This document shows, in pieces, positions 15,303-25,000 of a stretch of DNA of 64,000 nt. The position numbers were made by a program, and so were the translations under genes. The notes below the pieces were generated by a model. That model saw only the letters and a program-made list of their open reading frames with translations, ran no database searches and was not told the origin of the DNA. Source of the DNA: an uncultured Lachnospiraceae bacterium (GTDB lineage Bacteria > Bacillota > Clostridia > Lachnospirales > Lachnospiraceae); NCBI GenBank assembly GCA_902789555.1, contig CADAOF010000006.1:1-64000 (forward strand). The letters run 5' to 3'. How positions within the stretch are numbered: position 1 is the first letter of the stretch; each line of letters begins with the position of its first letter.

Positions 15303-16703
15303 TTAACGGATCCTGTCTCCCGGATCCTCGATACGGCTTAAGGCGCGGCGTCTTAGTACCTCGCGCCTTTTGTTGTTTTGCAGAATGCGGATAATGAGAA
15401 AAACGACAAAGCCCAGAAGGCCGAGCAGAACAAGGCCGCCGGCAATAATGATCCAGTAGATCAGAGGGATGCCGAGGTAGGGAGTGCGCAGCCGTTCCTT
15501 CGCGGTCTTTTTTCGGACGGTTTCCGGCGTGATCGGCAGCCGGGACTGAACCGGTCCGACTTTCAGCGGGAGCCTTGCCAGGATGACGCCGTTCAGGCTG
15601 TATTCCCTGACGGCTACCTCGTCACTGCCGGCTTCGCCCGCACCGTAATGCACGGCGGAAGTCAGTTCGCTGATCTCGGTGCCTTTCGGCAGAGTTACGT
15701 AACAGCTTCCCGAAGAGGTCAGGCCCAGAATATCGCTGCCGAGGAATACCGGATCGAGTGCGGTGTCGTCCGCAGTCTGCGCCAGCATGTCCGAACGGAA
15801 GAAGTTTTCGAAGCCGTAATTGAACAGCGCCGTGGAATCTTCCCCTGTAGTCTGCGTACTGTCCGCATGCATGACGACGCAGATGAGGTCCATGCTGCCG
15901 CGCACCGCATAGGTCACGAGCGTGCTCAGCGCTTCCGAGGTGTGTCCGGTCTTGCCGGCGACGGCACCTTCGTATTTCATCTTATAGGTGTTTGTCACGA
16001 GCGGATGCTTGGAATTCAGGTAGGTGATCTCGTCATGCTTGTTGGTCGGCGCGATCTGATATTTGGCCGTCCCCATCGCCTCACGGACGATGTCACGTTC
16101 CATTGCCGCCTTCATGATCAGCACCATGTCGTAGCAGCAGGTGTAATGCTCCGGATCCGGCGTGCCGTGCGGGTTGGCAAAATGCGTATTTACGCAGCCG
16201 AGTTCCTGCGCACGTTCGTTCATGAGCGCGACGAAAGCCTCGATGGAGCCGGAAACGTGCTCGGCAAGCGCCTGAGCCACTTCATTTGCGGAGGCAACAA
16301 GCAGGGCAAAGAGGCAGTCCCTGACGGACATCGTCTCACCCTCGGTTCGGGCGATGGTGCTGCTGCCCTTTTCCAGTTCGTGGCAGGCCCGGTAGGAGAA
16401 GAGGACCGTTTCATTCAGGTCACAGCGCTCGGCGGTCAGCAGGGCGGTCATGACTTTCGTGATGCTGGCTGGCGCCGCGCGGTCGAAAGCGTTCTTGCCG
16501 TACAGGACCGTCCCGGACTTTGCTTCCGCAAGGATCGCGAAATCCGAAGCAACTTCCGGAGCCTCCGGAAGTTTGACGGCTGCGGAAAGCTCCGGCCAGA
16601 CCGCTTCCGGAGCGCGCTCCGCCGCCCGTGCGGAAACTCCCTGCAGAAGGAAAAGCACGCACAGGATCAGACAGAGGATGCGGAGGGCCGGATGACGTTT
16701 CAT
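15303..16703 (-). CDS. D-alanyl-D-alanine carboxypeptidase (DacF/PBP5-like)
   Basis: A serine-type low-molecular-weight penicillin-binding protein of 466 residues that trims the D-Ala end of peptidoglycan stem peptides. A signal peptide spans about 1-26. The catalytic motifs are SITK (80-83), SAN (138-140) and KTG (251-253). A beta domain follows, and a transmembrane anchor (about 415-440, LIYWIIIAGGLVLLGLLGF) sits near the C-terminus with a basic tail. This type of anchor replaces the usual amphipathic helix of PBP5. It lies 57 bases after the but gene on the same strand and may be cotranscribed. Confidence 0.93.
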   Translation of the reverse strand: MKRHPALRILCLILCVLFLLQGVSARAAERAPEAVWPELSAAVKLPEAPEVASDFAILAEAKSGTVLYGKNAFDRAAPASITKVMTALLTAERCDLNETVLFSYRACHELEKGSSTIARTEGETMSVRDCLFALLVASANEVAQALAEHVSGSIEAFVALMNERAQELGCVNTHFANPHGTPDPEHYTCCYDMVLIMKAAMERDIVREAMGTAKYQIAPTNKHDEITYLNSKHPLVTNTYKMKYEGAVAGKTGHTSEALSTLVTYAVRGSMDLICVVMHADSTQTTGEDSTALFNYGFENFFRSDMLAQTADDTALDPVFLGSDILGLTSSGSCYVTLPKGTEISELTSAVHYGAGEAGSDEVAVREYSLNGVILARLPLKVGPVQSRLPITPETVRKKTAKERLRTPYLGIPLIYWIIIAGGLVLLGLLGFVVFLIIRILQNNKRREVLRRRALSRIEDPGDRIR

Positions 16704-16760
16704 GAAGGGATTCTTTCCCGGGACTGAGCCCGCAGAGATATTTGCCGGAAAAAGAACGGC

Positions 16761-18104
16761 TTACCGGCGGTTCGAGCGCCGCCAGACATTCATTTCCTGC
16801 GCCGCCTTGATCAGCTCGTCGCGGAAATCAGGGTGGGCAATGGAGATGAGCTTCTCAGCCCGCTCCCAGGTGGACAGGCCTTTCAGGTTGACCATTCCGT
16901 ACTCGGTGACGACGTACATGACGTTCGGGCGGGTATCGGTGACGGTGCTGCCGGGGGCGAGCGTCGGACGGATGCGGGAGTGCCGCACGCCGTTTTTGTC
17001 GGTGAAGGAGGAAGTCAGGCAGATGAAGCTCTTGCCGCCCTTCGAGAGGGTCGCGCCGAGCACAAAATCGAGCTGGCCGCCCGCGCCGGAGATCTGTTTG
17101 GTCCCCGCGCTCTCGGCGTTGATCTGGCCGTAGAGGTCAAGGTCGACGGCGTTGTTGATGGAGATGAAATTATCGAGCTGGCTGATGACGCGGTCGTCGT
17201 TCGTATAGTTGACCGGAGCGCTCATGAGGCCCGGGTTGTTGTCCATGTAGTCGTACATTTTCTGCGTGCCGGCGCCGAAGGCATAGACCTGGCGGCCCTT
17301 GTCGATGTTCTTGCGGGAGCCGTTGATCTTGCCGGCCTTCGCGATGTCGACGAAGGAGTCGACGTACATCTCGGTGTGAACACCCAGATCCTTCAGATCG
17401 GACTGCGCAATGAGGGCGCCGACGGCGTTCGGCATGGAGCCGATGCCGAGCTGCAGGCAGGCCCCGTTCGGGATCTCGGGCACGATCAGGCGTGCCACGG
17501 CTTCGTCCACTTCGGACGGATTCGCGGGCGGGATGATGCCGAGCGGCGGGTTATCGCCTTCGACGACCGCGTCTACCTGCGAGATGTGGATCTCGGTCTC
17601 GGCGCCGCCGAGGCAGCGCGGCATGTTCCGGTTGACCTCGACGATCACGTGCTTTGAGGTCTCGCAGACTGCCGCGAGGTGTGAGGCATTCGGCCCGAAA
17701 TTGAAATAGCCGTGCGCATCCATCGGCGCGACCTGGATCATGGTGACGTCGGGCGTCTCGATGAAGTCACGGTAGTGGCGCGGCAGTTCGGAATAGCGCA
17801 GGGGAATGTAGAAGGCAAAGCCTTTGCTGATGGATTTCCGTTCAATGCCGCTCATGTGCCAGGAGTTCCAGCAGAAATGGTCGGCAGCATCGGGGACGTC
17901 GAAGATCGCCGGCTGCCAGAGCATGATGCCGCCGCGGATCTTAATGTCCTGCAGTTCGGGCATGCGCTTTGCCAGCGCTTTGTCGAGCGCGACGGGATGG
18001 GCGACGCACCAGCCGTAATCGACCCAGTCGCCGGACTTGATGACCTTGACCGCCTCTTCGGGCGTGGTCAGTTTTTCCTGATACATTTTTTCGAATTCGT
18101 TCAT
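16761..18104 (-). CDS. but: Butyryl-CoA:acetate CoA-transferase
   Basis: Transfers CoA from butyryl-CoA to acetate, the last step of butyrate formation. The 447-residue sequence has the segments used to recognise this enzyme in Roseburia and Eubacterium: [16 protein letters not shown] (75-90) and SFVDIAKAG (250-258). The probable catalytic glutamate is E245 in HTEMYVD, by analogy with E238 of 4-hydroxybutyrate CoA-transferase. GAGGQLDFV lies about 100 residues further on. A good promoter lies upstream. A 4-hydroxybutyrate or propionate CoA-transferase is the main alternative, but the diagnostic segments favour But. Confidence 0.92.
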   Translation of the reverse strand: MNEFEKMYQEKLTTPEEAVKVIKSGDWVDYGWCVAHPVALDKALAKRMPELQDIKIRGGIMLWQPAIFDVPDAADHFCWNSWHMSGIERKSISKGFAFYIPLRYSELPRHYRDFIETPDVTMIQVAPMDAHGYFNFGPNASHLAAVCETSKHVIVEVNRNMPRCLGGAETEIHISQVDAVVEGDNPPLGIIPPANPSEVDEAVARLIVPEIPNGACLQLGIGSMPNAVGALIAQSDLKDLGVHTEMYVDSFVDIAKAGKINGSRKNIDKGRQVYAFGAGTQKMYDYMDNNPGLMSAPVNYTNDDRVISQLDNFISINNAVDLDLYGQINAESAGTKQISGAGGQLDFVLGATLSKGGKSFICLTSSFTDKNGVRHSRIRPTLAPGSTVTDTRPNVMYVVTEYGMVNLKGLSTWERAEKLISIAHPDFRDELIKAAQEMNVWRRSNRR

Positions 18105-18160
18105 GGCAGCCTCCGGAGGATCCTGAGATCCTTTTCTGCGCTGTTCCGCGCGATTAAATT

Positions 18161-18189
18161 ATTATACTATGAAGCGTCCGAAAAGGCAA
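18161..18189 (-). promoter_or_regulatory. Promoter of but
   Basis: On the minus strand, TTGCCT (18184-18189), a 17-base spacer, and TATAAT (18161-18166). It lies 57 bases upstream of the but start. Confidence 0.75.
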
Positions 18190-18227
18190 ACGGAAGCGTT
18201 TTTCCGAAAAGAAAAAGCGGTCTTCGG

Positions 18228-18256
18228 TTGACCTTGCGCGGACGGGGTTGTATAAT
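18228..18256 (+). promoter_or_regulatory. Promoter of the PET-rich lipoprotein gene, probably giving a leaderless mRNA
   Basis: TTGACC (18228-18233), a 17-base spacer and TATAAT (18251-18256). The ATG at 18263 is only 7 bases after the -10 box, where transcription normally begins. There is no Shine-Dalgarno sequence between them. Confidence 0.75.
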
Positions 18257-18262
18257 CATCCC

Positions 18263-19915
18263 ATGATGAAAAAAACCTTCTTACTGAACATAATCGCGGC
18301 GGTGCTGGTGACAGCGCTGCTTTTGGCTGCCTGCGGAGGAAACGGCCCTGCGGGACAGTCTGCCGCGGATACGCTTCCCGAGATGACACTGCCGGATTTC
18401 GGCCCGGACCCGTGGGGGACCGCGGCTGATCCGTCGTCTTCCGAAGAGGCAGCGGTGACGGAAGAGGAGACGCTGGGCCTGACGGAAGAGCCTGCCGAGA
18501 GCACGACGGAACCCGTGACCGAAACCGAAAGCGAAACGGAGACGGAAACGGAGCCGGAGACCGAGACAGAGACCGAGACACAGAAGGCGGAGGGATTTGC
18601 CCTTGCTGCGGACGATCTGCCGGACAATATCTGGGTCTTCCGCAGGGGCAGGACTTATTACCTCGGTGCGGAGAAAAAACTCACGACCGGCCTGGCCAAG
18701 ATCGGAGGCAAGTCCTATTTCTTTGATAAGGACGGCGTGATGGCACAGGATAAATTCGTCACGCTCGACAAGAAGCTGTACTACTTCGGAACAAACGGCG
18801 CGATGGTGAAAAACACGAAGGTCGGCGCCTATACGATCGATGCCGACGGCGTGTGCACCACGGATTATTCCGGCCGCTTCACGCTGACGGAATCCAATCT
18901 GAACGAATACTGTGACTATCTTCTGCAGAAGTACGGCAAGACGCCTGAAGCCATTTTTAATCTGATCTGGAAAAACTACGGACAGCGTCCGAACGAACCG
19001 ATCGGCAGTCTGATGAGTCCGACGCAGCACCAGATCAACCAGATGATCATCCGCTTCTTCAACGACGGCGGCGGTGCCTGCTGCGACTACAGCTACGCCA
19101 CGGGACGGCTGCTGGAACGCGCGGGATACAAGAACGTCATCGTGCACTGCGACCCGAAACAGTCACGGCACCAGTGGAATCTGGTGCAGATCCGTCCCGG
19201 TGTCTGGCGTCACATGGATACGTACCGAAAGGCCTTCAAGGTCTTTCTGATCACAGACGACGAGCTTGCGGAACTGGATACCGATAACGTTCCCTACCGC
19301 TGGGACCGTACGAAGTGGACTTCCGAGACAGCGACCGGTACCGGCGGGAAGAACCCCGTGAAGGAAACGGAACCTCCGGAAACGACCGCGGCTGCGCCTC
19401 CGGAAACGACCGAAGCGCCGAAGCCGACGGAGACCCAGCCGAAGCCGACGGAGACGACGGCTGCGCCGGAAACGACTACGGCTGCGCCGGAAACTGAGGA
19501 ACACAAACACGACGGCGGTGAAGGCCGCGTAACAAAACAGCCAACCTGTATAGAAACAGGTATCAGGACATATACATGTTCCTGCGGAAAGACCTGGGAC
19601 GAAGAGATTCCCAAACTTGGTCACAGTTGGGACGAGGGCGTTGTTACTGAAGAACCGACCTGTACCGAAAAGGGAGTTAAAACGTTCACTTGCTCGAGAT
19701 GCCAAGAGATAAGGACCGACGAAATCCCTGCCCGCGGACATAACTTTGCGGATGGCGTCTGTACGGTTTGCGGTGCACCTGATCCGGATTATAAGCCGGC
19801 GACAGAAGCATCACAGGAAACTACGACTGCTCCCGAAACAACGGCCGCACCGGCCGACGACACGACGGCTGCCGATGATAATCCGGAACAGGCCGGAGAT
19901 AACAGCGGGAACTGA
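18263..19915 (+). CDS. Surface lipoprotein with transglutaminase-like domain and cysteine-rich C-terminal repeats
   Basis: A 550-residue lipoprotein with lipobox LAAC (Cys24). A Thr/Glu-rich spacer runs to about 110. About 115-200 resembles cell-wall-binding YYF/GxM-type repeats (KSYFFDKDGVMAQ, LYYFGTNGAMV). A transglutaminase-like domain follows with C273 or C274, H303 and D319 as the probable triad. A second PET-rich linker precedes two copies of a repeat with paired CxC/CxxC motifs and an EIP-x-x-GH ending (about 415-505). The start is ATG 18263 or ATG 18266. An upstream in-frame ATG at 18248 overlaps the promoter and would lengthen the signal peptide awkwardly. The repeat segment has lower GC than its surroundings. 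Substrate unknown. Confidence 0.8.
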   Translation: MMKKTFLLNIIAAVLVTALLLAACGGNGPAGQSAADTLPEMTLPDFGPDPWGTAADPSSSEEAAVTEEETLGLTEEPAESTTEPVTETESETETETEPETETETETQKAEGFALAADDLPDNIWVFRRGRTYYLGAEKKLTTGLAKIGGKSYFFDKDGVMAQDKFVTLDKKLYYFGTNGAMVKNTKVGAYTIDADGVCTTDYSGRFTLTESNLNEYCDYLLQKYGKTPEAIFNLIWKNYGQRPNEPIGSLMSPTQHQINQMIIRFFNDGGGACCDYSYATGRLLERAGYKNVIVHCDPKQSRHQWNLVQIRPGVWRHMDTYRKAFKVFLITDDELAELDTDNVPYRWDRTKWTSETATGTGGKNPVKETEPPETTAAAPPETTEAPKPTETQPKPTETTAAPETTTAAPETEEHKHDGGEGRVTKQPTCIETGIRTYTCSCGKTWDEEIPKLGHSWDEGVVTEEPTCTEKGVKTFTCSRCQEIRTDEIPARGHNFADGVCTVCGAPDPDYKPATEASQETTTAPETTAAPADDTTAADDNPEQAGDNSGN

Positions 19916-19937
19916 GCAGCAATTACAGGAGGATGAT

Positions 19938-20648
19938 ATGAAAAAACTCACGATAAAGAAAACTACGGCTGTCATGCTGGCGGCCCTCACGGCCTTCTGC
20001 CTTACGGCCTGCGGGGAGAAACCTGTGACTACGACCGAAGCGCCGGTCTCGACCCCGGCCGAGACCCAGCCCGTCGTGATCACGACGGCAGCGGAAACGA
20101 CACCTGCAGAAACGACGGCACCTGAGACCACTGCTGCGCCCGAGACCACGGCCCCTGCACCGGAAACGACGGAAGCACCGTCCACCGAGCCGGAATCGAC
20201 GGAAGCGCCTGAACCCTTCGGAGAGGAGGACCTCGTCCTCATCGTGGACGGCGTGGAACTGTCCCTCCGCATGGATTTCGTTCCGGTAAAGGATCAGATC
20301 CTTGGCGGCAATTATGACGAACAGGTCGGCCAGGCCTGCGTCGGCGGCGGCAACGACCGCGCCTACTATTACGACGGCGACGCCGTAAGCGTCTATACCG
20401 TCGGCAGCGCGAGCGGCGAGCAGACGATCTACGACATCTACATCACGCTTCTCGAAGGCTATACAACGCAGAAGGGCGCCGTGATCGGTACGACCACACG
20501 CGATGAAGTGCTCGCGATTTACGGTGAGCCTTACTCGACCTTCCCGGCCTCGGAGCGTTATTCCGTCGACGGCAAACTTGAACTGATCTTCGGCTTTGAC
20601 GGAGAGATCCTTTCCTCCGTCGGCCTGCACGATAACGAAGTCCAGTAA
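19938..20648 (+). CDS. PET-rich lipoprotein of unknown function
   Basis: A 236-residue lipoprotein with lipobox LTAC (Cys25), followed by about 70 residues of Thr/Pro/Glu/Ala linker. The globular C-terminal part (about 95-236) contains no motif I recognise with certainty. The segment IGTTTRDEVLAIYGEPYSTF resembles the SmpA/BamE-like or DUF4309-type fold, in which a helix precedes a YG(E/K)P turn. RBS aggagg lies 6 bases before the ATG. It shares its linker style with the preceding lipoprotein 22 bases upstream, so they are probably one operon. Confidence 0.75.
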   Translation: MKKLTIKKTTAVMLAALTAFCLTACGEKPVTTTEAPVSTPAETQPVVITTAAETTPAETTAPETTAAPETTAPAPETTEAPSTEPESTEAPEPFGEEDLVLIVDGVELSLRMDFVPVKDQILGGNYDEQVGQACVGGGNDRAYYYDGDAVSVYTVGSASGEQTIYDIYITLLEGYTTQKGAVIGTTTRDEVLAIYGEPYSTFPASERYSVDGKLELIFGFDGEILSSVGLHDNEVQ

Positions 20649-20684
20649 AACGAAAAGCCCCTGCCTCGCAGGGCGGAGAGCCTG

Positions 20685-22046
20685 ATGGTCTTCAGTTCAT
20701 TTCTGTTTCTGTGCGGATTCCTGCCGGCAGTCTTCGTGCTGCACACGGCGCTCCGCTCAACCCGGGCGCGCAACGTGCTTCTGGCCGTTGCGAGCCTTGT
20801 TTTCTATGCGCTCGGCGAGCCGATATACATCGTTCTGCTTCTGCTTTCGGTAACGGTGAACTACGTGATCGGCCTGTCCCTTGGCCGGAAAAAGTCGAAG
20901 ATCACACTGGTGCTCGCGGTCGTCTTCAACATCGGCCTGCTCGTGCTTTTCAAGTACGCCGGCCTGTTCACGCTGCCCGTGGGCATTTCCTTCTATACCT
21001 TCCAGATCCTGTCCTACGTGATCGACGTCTACCGCGGCCAGGTGAAGGAGCAGAGAAACTACGTCTCTCTGATGCTGTACATTTCCTTCTTCCCGCAGCT
21101 GATCGCCGGTCCGATCGTGAAATATCACGACGTGGAAATGCAGATCCAGGACCGCACGGTGACCGCGGAGGAAGTCAAGAACGGCGTGTTCCGCTTCGCA
21201 GCAGGCCTCGGGAAAAAGGTCATCATCGCGAACGGCCTGGCGGTGGCGGTGGATGCGCTCTACGCCCTTGACCCGGGCACGCTCGGTATCGGTCCGGCCT
21301 GGTTCATGATCGTCGCCTATGCCTTCCAGCTGGTCTTCGACTTCTCGGCCTATTCCGACATGGCGATCGGGCTCGGCAAGATGTTCGGCTTTCAGTTCCC
21401 GGAAAACTTCAACTATCCCTACATCTCGCGGAGCGTCCGCGAATACTGGAAGCGCAACCATATTTCCCTGTCCACCTGGTTCAGGGAATATCTCTATTTT
21501 CCGCTCGGCGGAAGCAGGAAAGGTGAAGGCCGCGCGATCCTGAACCTGCTCATCGTCTTCCTCGCGACCGGCATCTGGCATGGCGCCGGCTGGACCTTCC
21601 CGGTCTGGGGCCTGTATCAGGCGCTCTTCATCATCCTGGAACGGGAGCACATCATTAATTCGGAAAAATGGCCGCGCTTTTTCGCGACTCTGTATACGGA
21701 TCTGACCATCTGGGTAGGTCTCGTCCTGTTCCGCGCGGATACCTTCACGCAGGCCTGGGGCGTCTGGAAAGCCATGGTCGGGATCTCCGCGACAGGCGGC
21801 GATGCAGCCCGCATCATGACCGAACTCGTCGGTCCCTACCGCATTTTGCTGCTCGTCCTGGCGGCGTTTTTTGCGACGCCCGTTCTTCGCGACGCGGTGC
21901 GCAAGTGGCGGTCCCGCGCCCGTGAAAAGAACCGTATCCTGCCGGTCGACGGCATCCTGATGCTGGGCACTCTCATCCTGATCATGCTCTGTCTGATGCA
22001 GCTTGCCTCGGACAGCTACAACCCGTTCATTTACTACCGGTTCTAG
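20685..22046 (+). CDS. MBOAT family O-acyltransferase (AlgI/DltB-like)
   Basis: A 453-residue polytopic membrane protein. The MBOAT core includes SFYTFQILSYVIDVYRG (about 100-116), FFPQLIAGPIVKY, and NHISLSTWFREYLYFPLGG, with the catalytic-type histidine in FLATGIWHGAGW. Such proteins pass acetyl groups across the membrane to extracytoplasmic sugars. It is followed 9 bases later by an AlgX/AlgJ-like gene, the usual partner. A small gc-rich hairpin (20657-20673) separates it from the lipoprotein gene but has no T run. Confidence 0.92.
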   Translation: MVFSSFLFLCGFLPAVFVLHTALRSTRARNVLLAVASLVFYALGEPIYIVLLLLSVTVNYVIGLSLGRKKSKITLVLAVVFNIGLLVLFKYAGLFTLPVGISFYTFQILSYVIDVYRGQVKEQRNYVSLMLYISFFPQLIAGPIVKYHDVEMQIQDRTVTAEEVKNGVFRFAAGLGKKVIIANGLAVAVDALYALDPGTLGIGPAWFMIVAYAFQLVFDFSAYSDMAIGLGKMFGFQFPENFNYPYISRSVREYWKRNHISLSTWFREYLYFPLGGSRKGEGRAILNLLIVFLATGIWHGAGWTFPVWGLYQALFIILEREHIINSEKWPRFFATLYTDLTIWVGLVLFRADTFTQAWGVWKAMVGISATGGDAARIMTELVGPYRILLLVLAAFFATPVLRDAVRKWRSRAREKNRILPVDGILMLGTLILIMLCLMQLASDSYNPFIYYRF

Positions 22047-22055
22047 GAGGTGACC

Positions 22056-23459
22056 ATGAAAAAACTCAATGTGATCTTCCTGATCCTGGTGTTCGGGCTG
22101 CTGGCGCTCCCGATGCTCTCGATGCCTTTCTTCAGGGACCGGGAAAGCGGAGAAAAACGCGAAATGGCCGAGTTCCCGCCCGTGATGCGGGACGGCGCGA
22201 TAAACAGCCGCTTTGCAGGCGAACTGGATGACTACGTCCGGGACCATATCGGCTTCCGGACAGAAATGGTTGAGGGCAATACCGTCCTGCTTGCAAAACT
22301 TTTCGGCGAGTCTGCCGAGGACGACGTGATCCTCGGACGGAACGGCTGGCTCTACTATGAGGGAACAGTCAACGATTACCTGAACATTCCGACGATGACG
22401 GAGCGCGCCGCAAAGAATGCTGCGCACAGCCTGAAAATGCTGCAGGATCATGCTGCGGCTCAAGGTGCGGACTTCGTTCTCGCCGTCGTTCCGAACAAGA
22501 ACAGCCTGTATGGCGAAAACATGCCGTCACGCTTCAAACCTCTTGCGCAGGACGGCAATTATGAGCTGCTGATGAAAGCTCTCGCAGACGAGGGCGTGAA
22601 CACTGCCGACATTTACGGCGCGCTTTCCGGGGCAGGCAGGGTCCTCTACCAGCAGACAGATACCCACTGGACCTACGAAGGCGCCCTCATCGCTTACCGG
22701 AGCATTCTGAAAGCGGCCGGCCGGAAGGATGAAACCTTCTCCAATCTGACGTTTGCCGTAAGGCGCGACTGGCCGGCGGACCTTTCCGCCATGGTCCCGG
22801 GGCTGGATGACGGCCTCACCGAACAGGCCTATCCGGAGCATGCGTTTACCTATGACCGCACCTCACACGAGACCGCGGTCGACGCGGTGCTGCTGACGAC
22901 GAAGCAGAAAAATGCCGCCGGCAGCGCGGTCATCTACCGGGATTCCTTCTGCAACACGATGCAGGAATATTTTGCCGAGACCGTCGGCGACGTCCTCTTT
23001 ACCCGCGCAACGCCCTGGCGTGCCGACTATATCCGCGATAAGAAGGCGGATCTTGCCGTCCTTGAGACCGGCGAACGGAACCTCAGGAACTTTTCCGTGA
23101 TGGCGCCGGTGATGGAAGCCCCTGCGGCCTCCCTTTCGGGCAGCACGGAGACGATGCCCGACGGCGCACTGACGGTGAAACAGGAAAAATACAGCAGTTA
23201 TCAGCACCTTTTCGGGACAGTCAGGGAGAGCCTTCTCGGCGAAAACTACCGCGTGTACCTTGTCACCGAAAAGGACGGCGCCTGGGCCGCATACGAAGCC
23301 TTCCCGGTCTATGAAGAAGAAAAACTCGGTGCGGCGGGCAGCTGCGACAGCGGCTGGTCCGCATATGTAAAGGAAGAAACCATCGCCGGCGCGAAGCTGT
23401 ACCTTGCCGTCGAGAGCGAAGGGCGGCTGATGATGGGCGCCCTGCCGGAGGAGAGATAA
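22056..23459 (+). CDS. AlgX/AlgJ-like SGNH hydrolase-fold acetyltransferase partner
   Basis: A 467-residue protein with one N-terminal membrane anchor (MKKLNVIFLILVFGLLALP). An SGNH-like domain of the ALGX family carries D202 and H204 (DTHW) and S297 in YRDSFCN, which form the expected triad. The region after 350 is less conserved. It would complete transfer of the acyl group delivered by the MBOAT protein to a surface glycan. ATG 22056 is chosen for its taggagg site (a GTG at 22050 is inside that site). It ends one base before the ABC transporter gene. Confidence 0.88.
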   Translation: MKKLNVIFLILVFGLLALPMLSMPFFRDRESGEKREMAEFPPVMRDGAINSRFAGELDDYVRDHIGFRTEMVEGNTVLLAKLFGESAEDDVILGRNGWLYYEGTVNDYLNIPTMTERAAKNAAHSLKMLQDHAAAQGADFVLAVVPNKNSLYGENMPSRFKPLAQDGNYELLMKALADEGVNTADIYGALSGAGRVLYQQTDTHWTYEGALIAYRSILKAAGRKDETFSNLTFAVRRDWPADLSAMVPGLDDGLTEQAYPEHAFTYDRTSHETAVDAVLLTTKQKNAAGSAVIYRDSFCNTMQEYFAETVGDVLFTRATPWRADYIRDKKADLAVLETGERNLRNFSVMAPVMEAPAASLSGSTETMPDGALTVKQEKYSSYQHLFGTVRESLLGENYRVYLVTEKDGAWAAYEAFPVYEEEKLGAAGSCDSGWSAYVKEETIAGAKLYLAVESEGRLMMGALPEER

Positions 23460-23460
23460 G

Positions 23461-24918
<1,458 letters not shown>

Positions 24919-24921
24919 CGC

Positions 24922-24950
24922 TTGAAATGCGGCGAAAAAAAGACTATAGT
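24922..24950 (+). promoter_or_regulatory. Promoter of the substrate-binding protein and permease genes
   Basis: TTGAAA (24922-24927), 17-base spacer, TATAGT (24945-24950). It lies immediately after the fused gene, so the binding protein can be expressed at its own level. Confidence 0.7.
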
Positions 24951-25000
24951 AGCCGCATATGCAGGTAGTACCGTGCATAAGATCTCTCATACAGGAGAAA

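Noticed and set aside
16761-18104. 4-hydroxybutyrate CoA-transferase
   Set aside because: The segments around residues 75-90 and 250-258 are those diagnostic for the butyryl-CoA:acetate type. The alternative is kept as a minor possibility.
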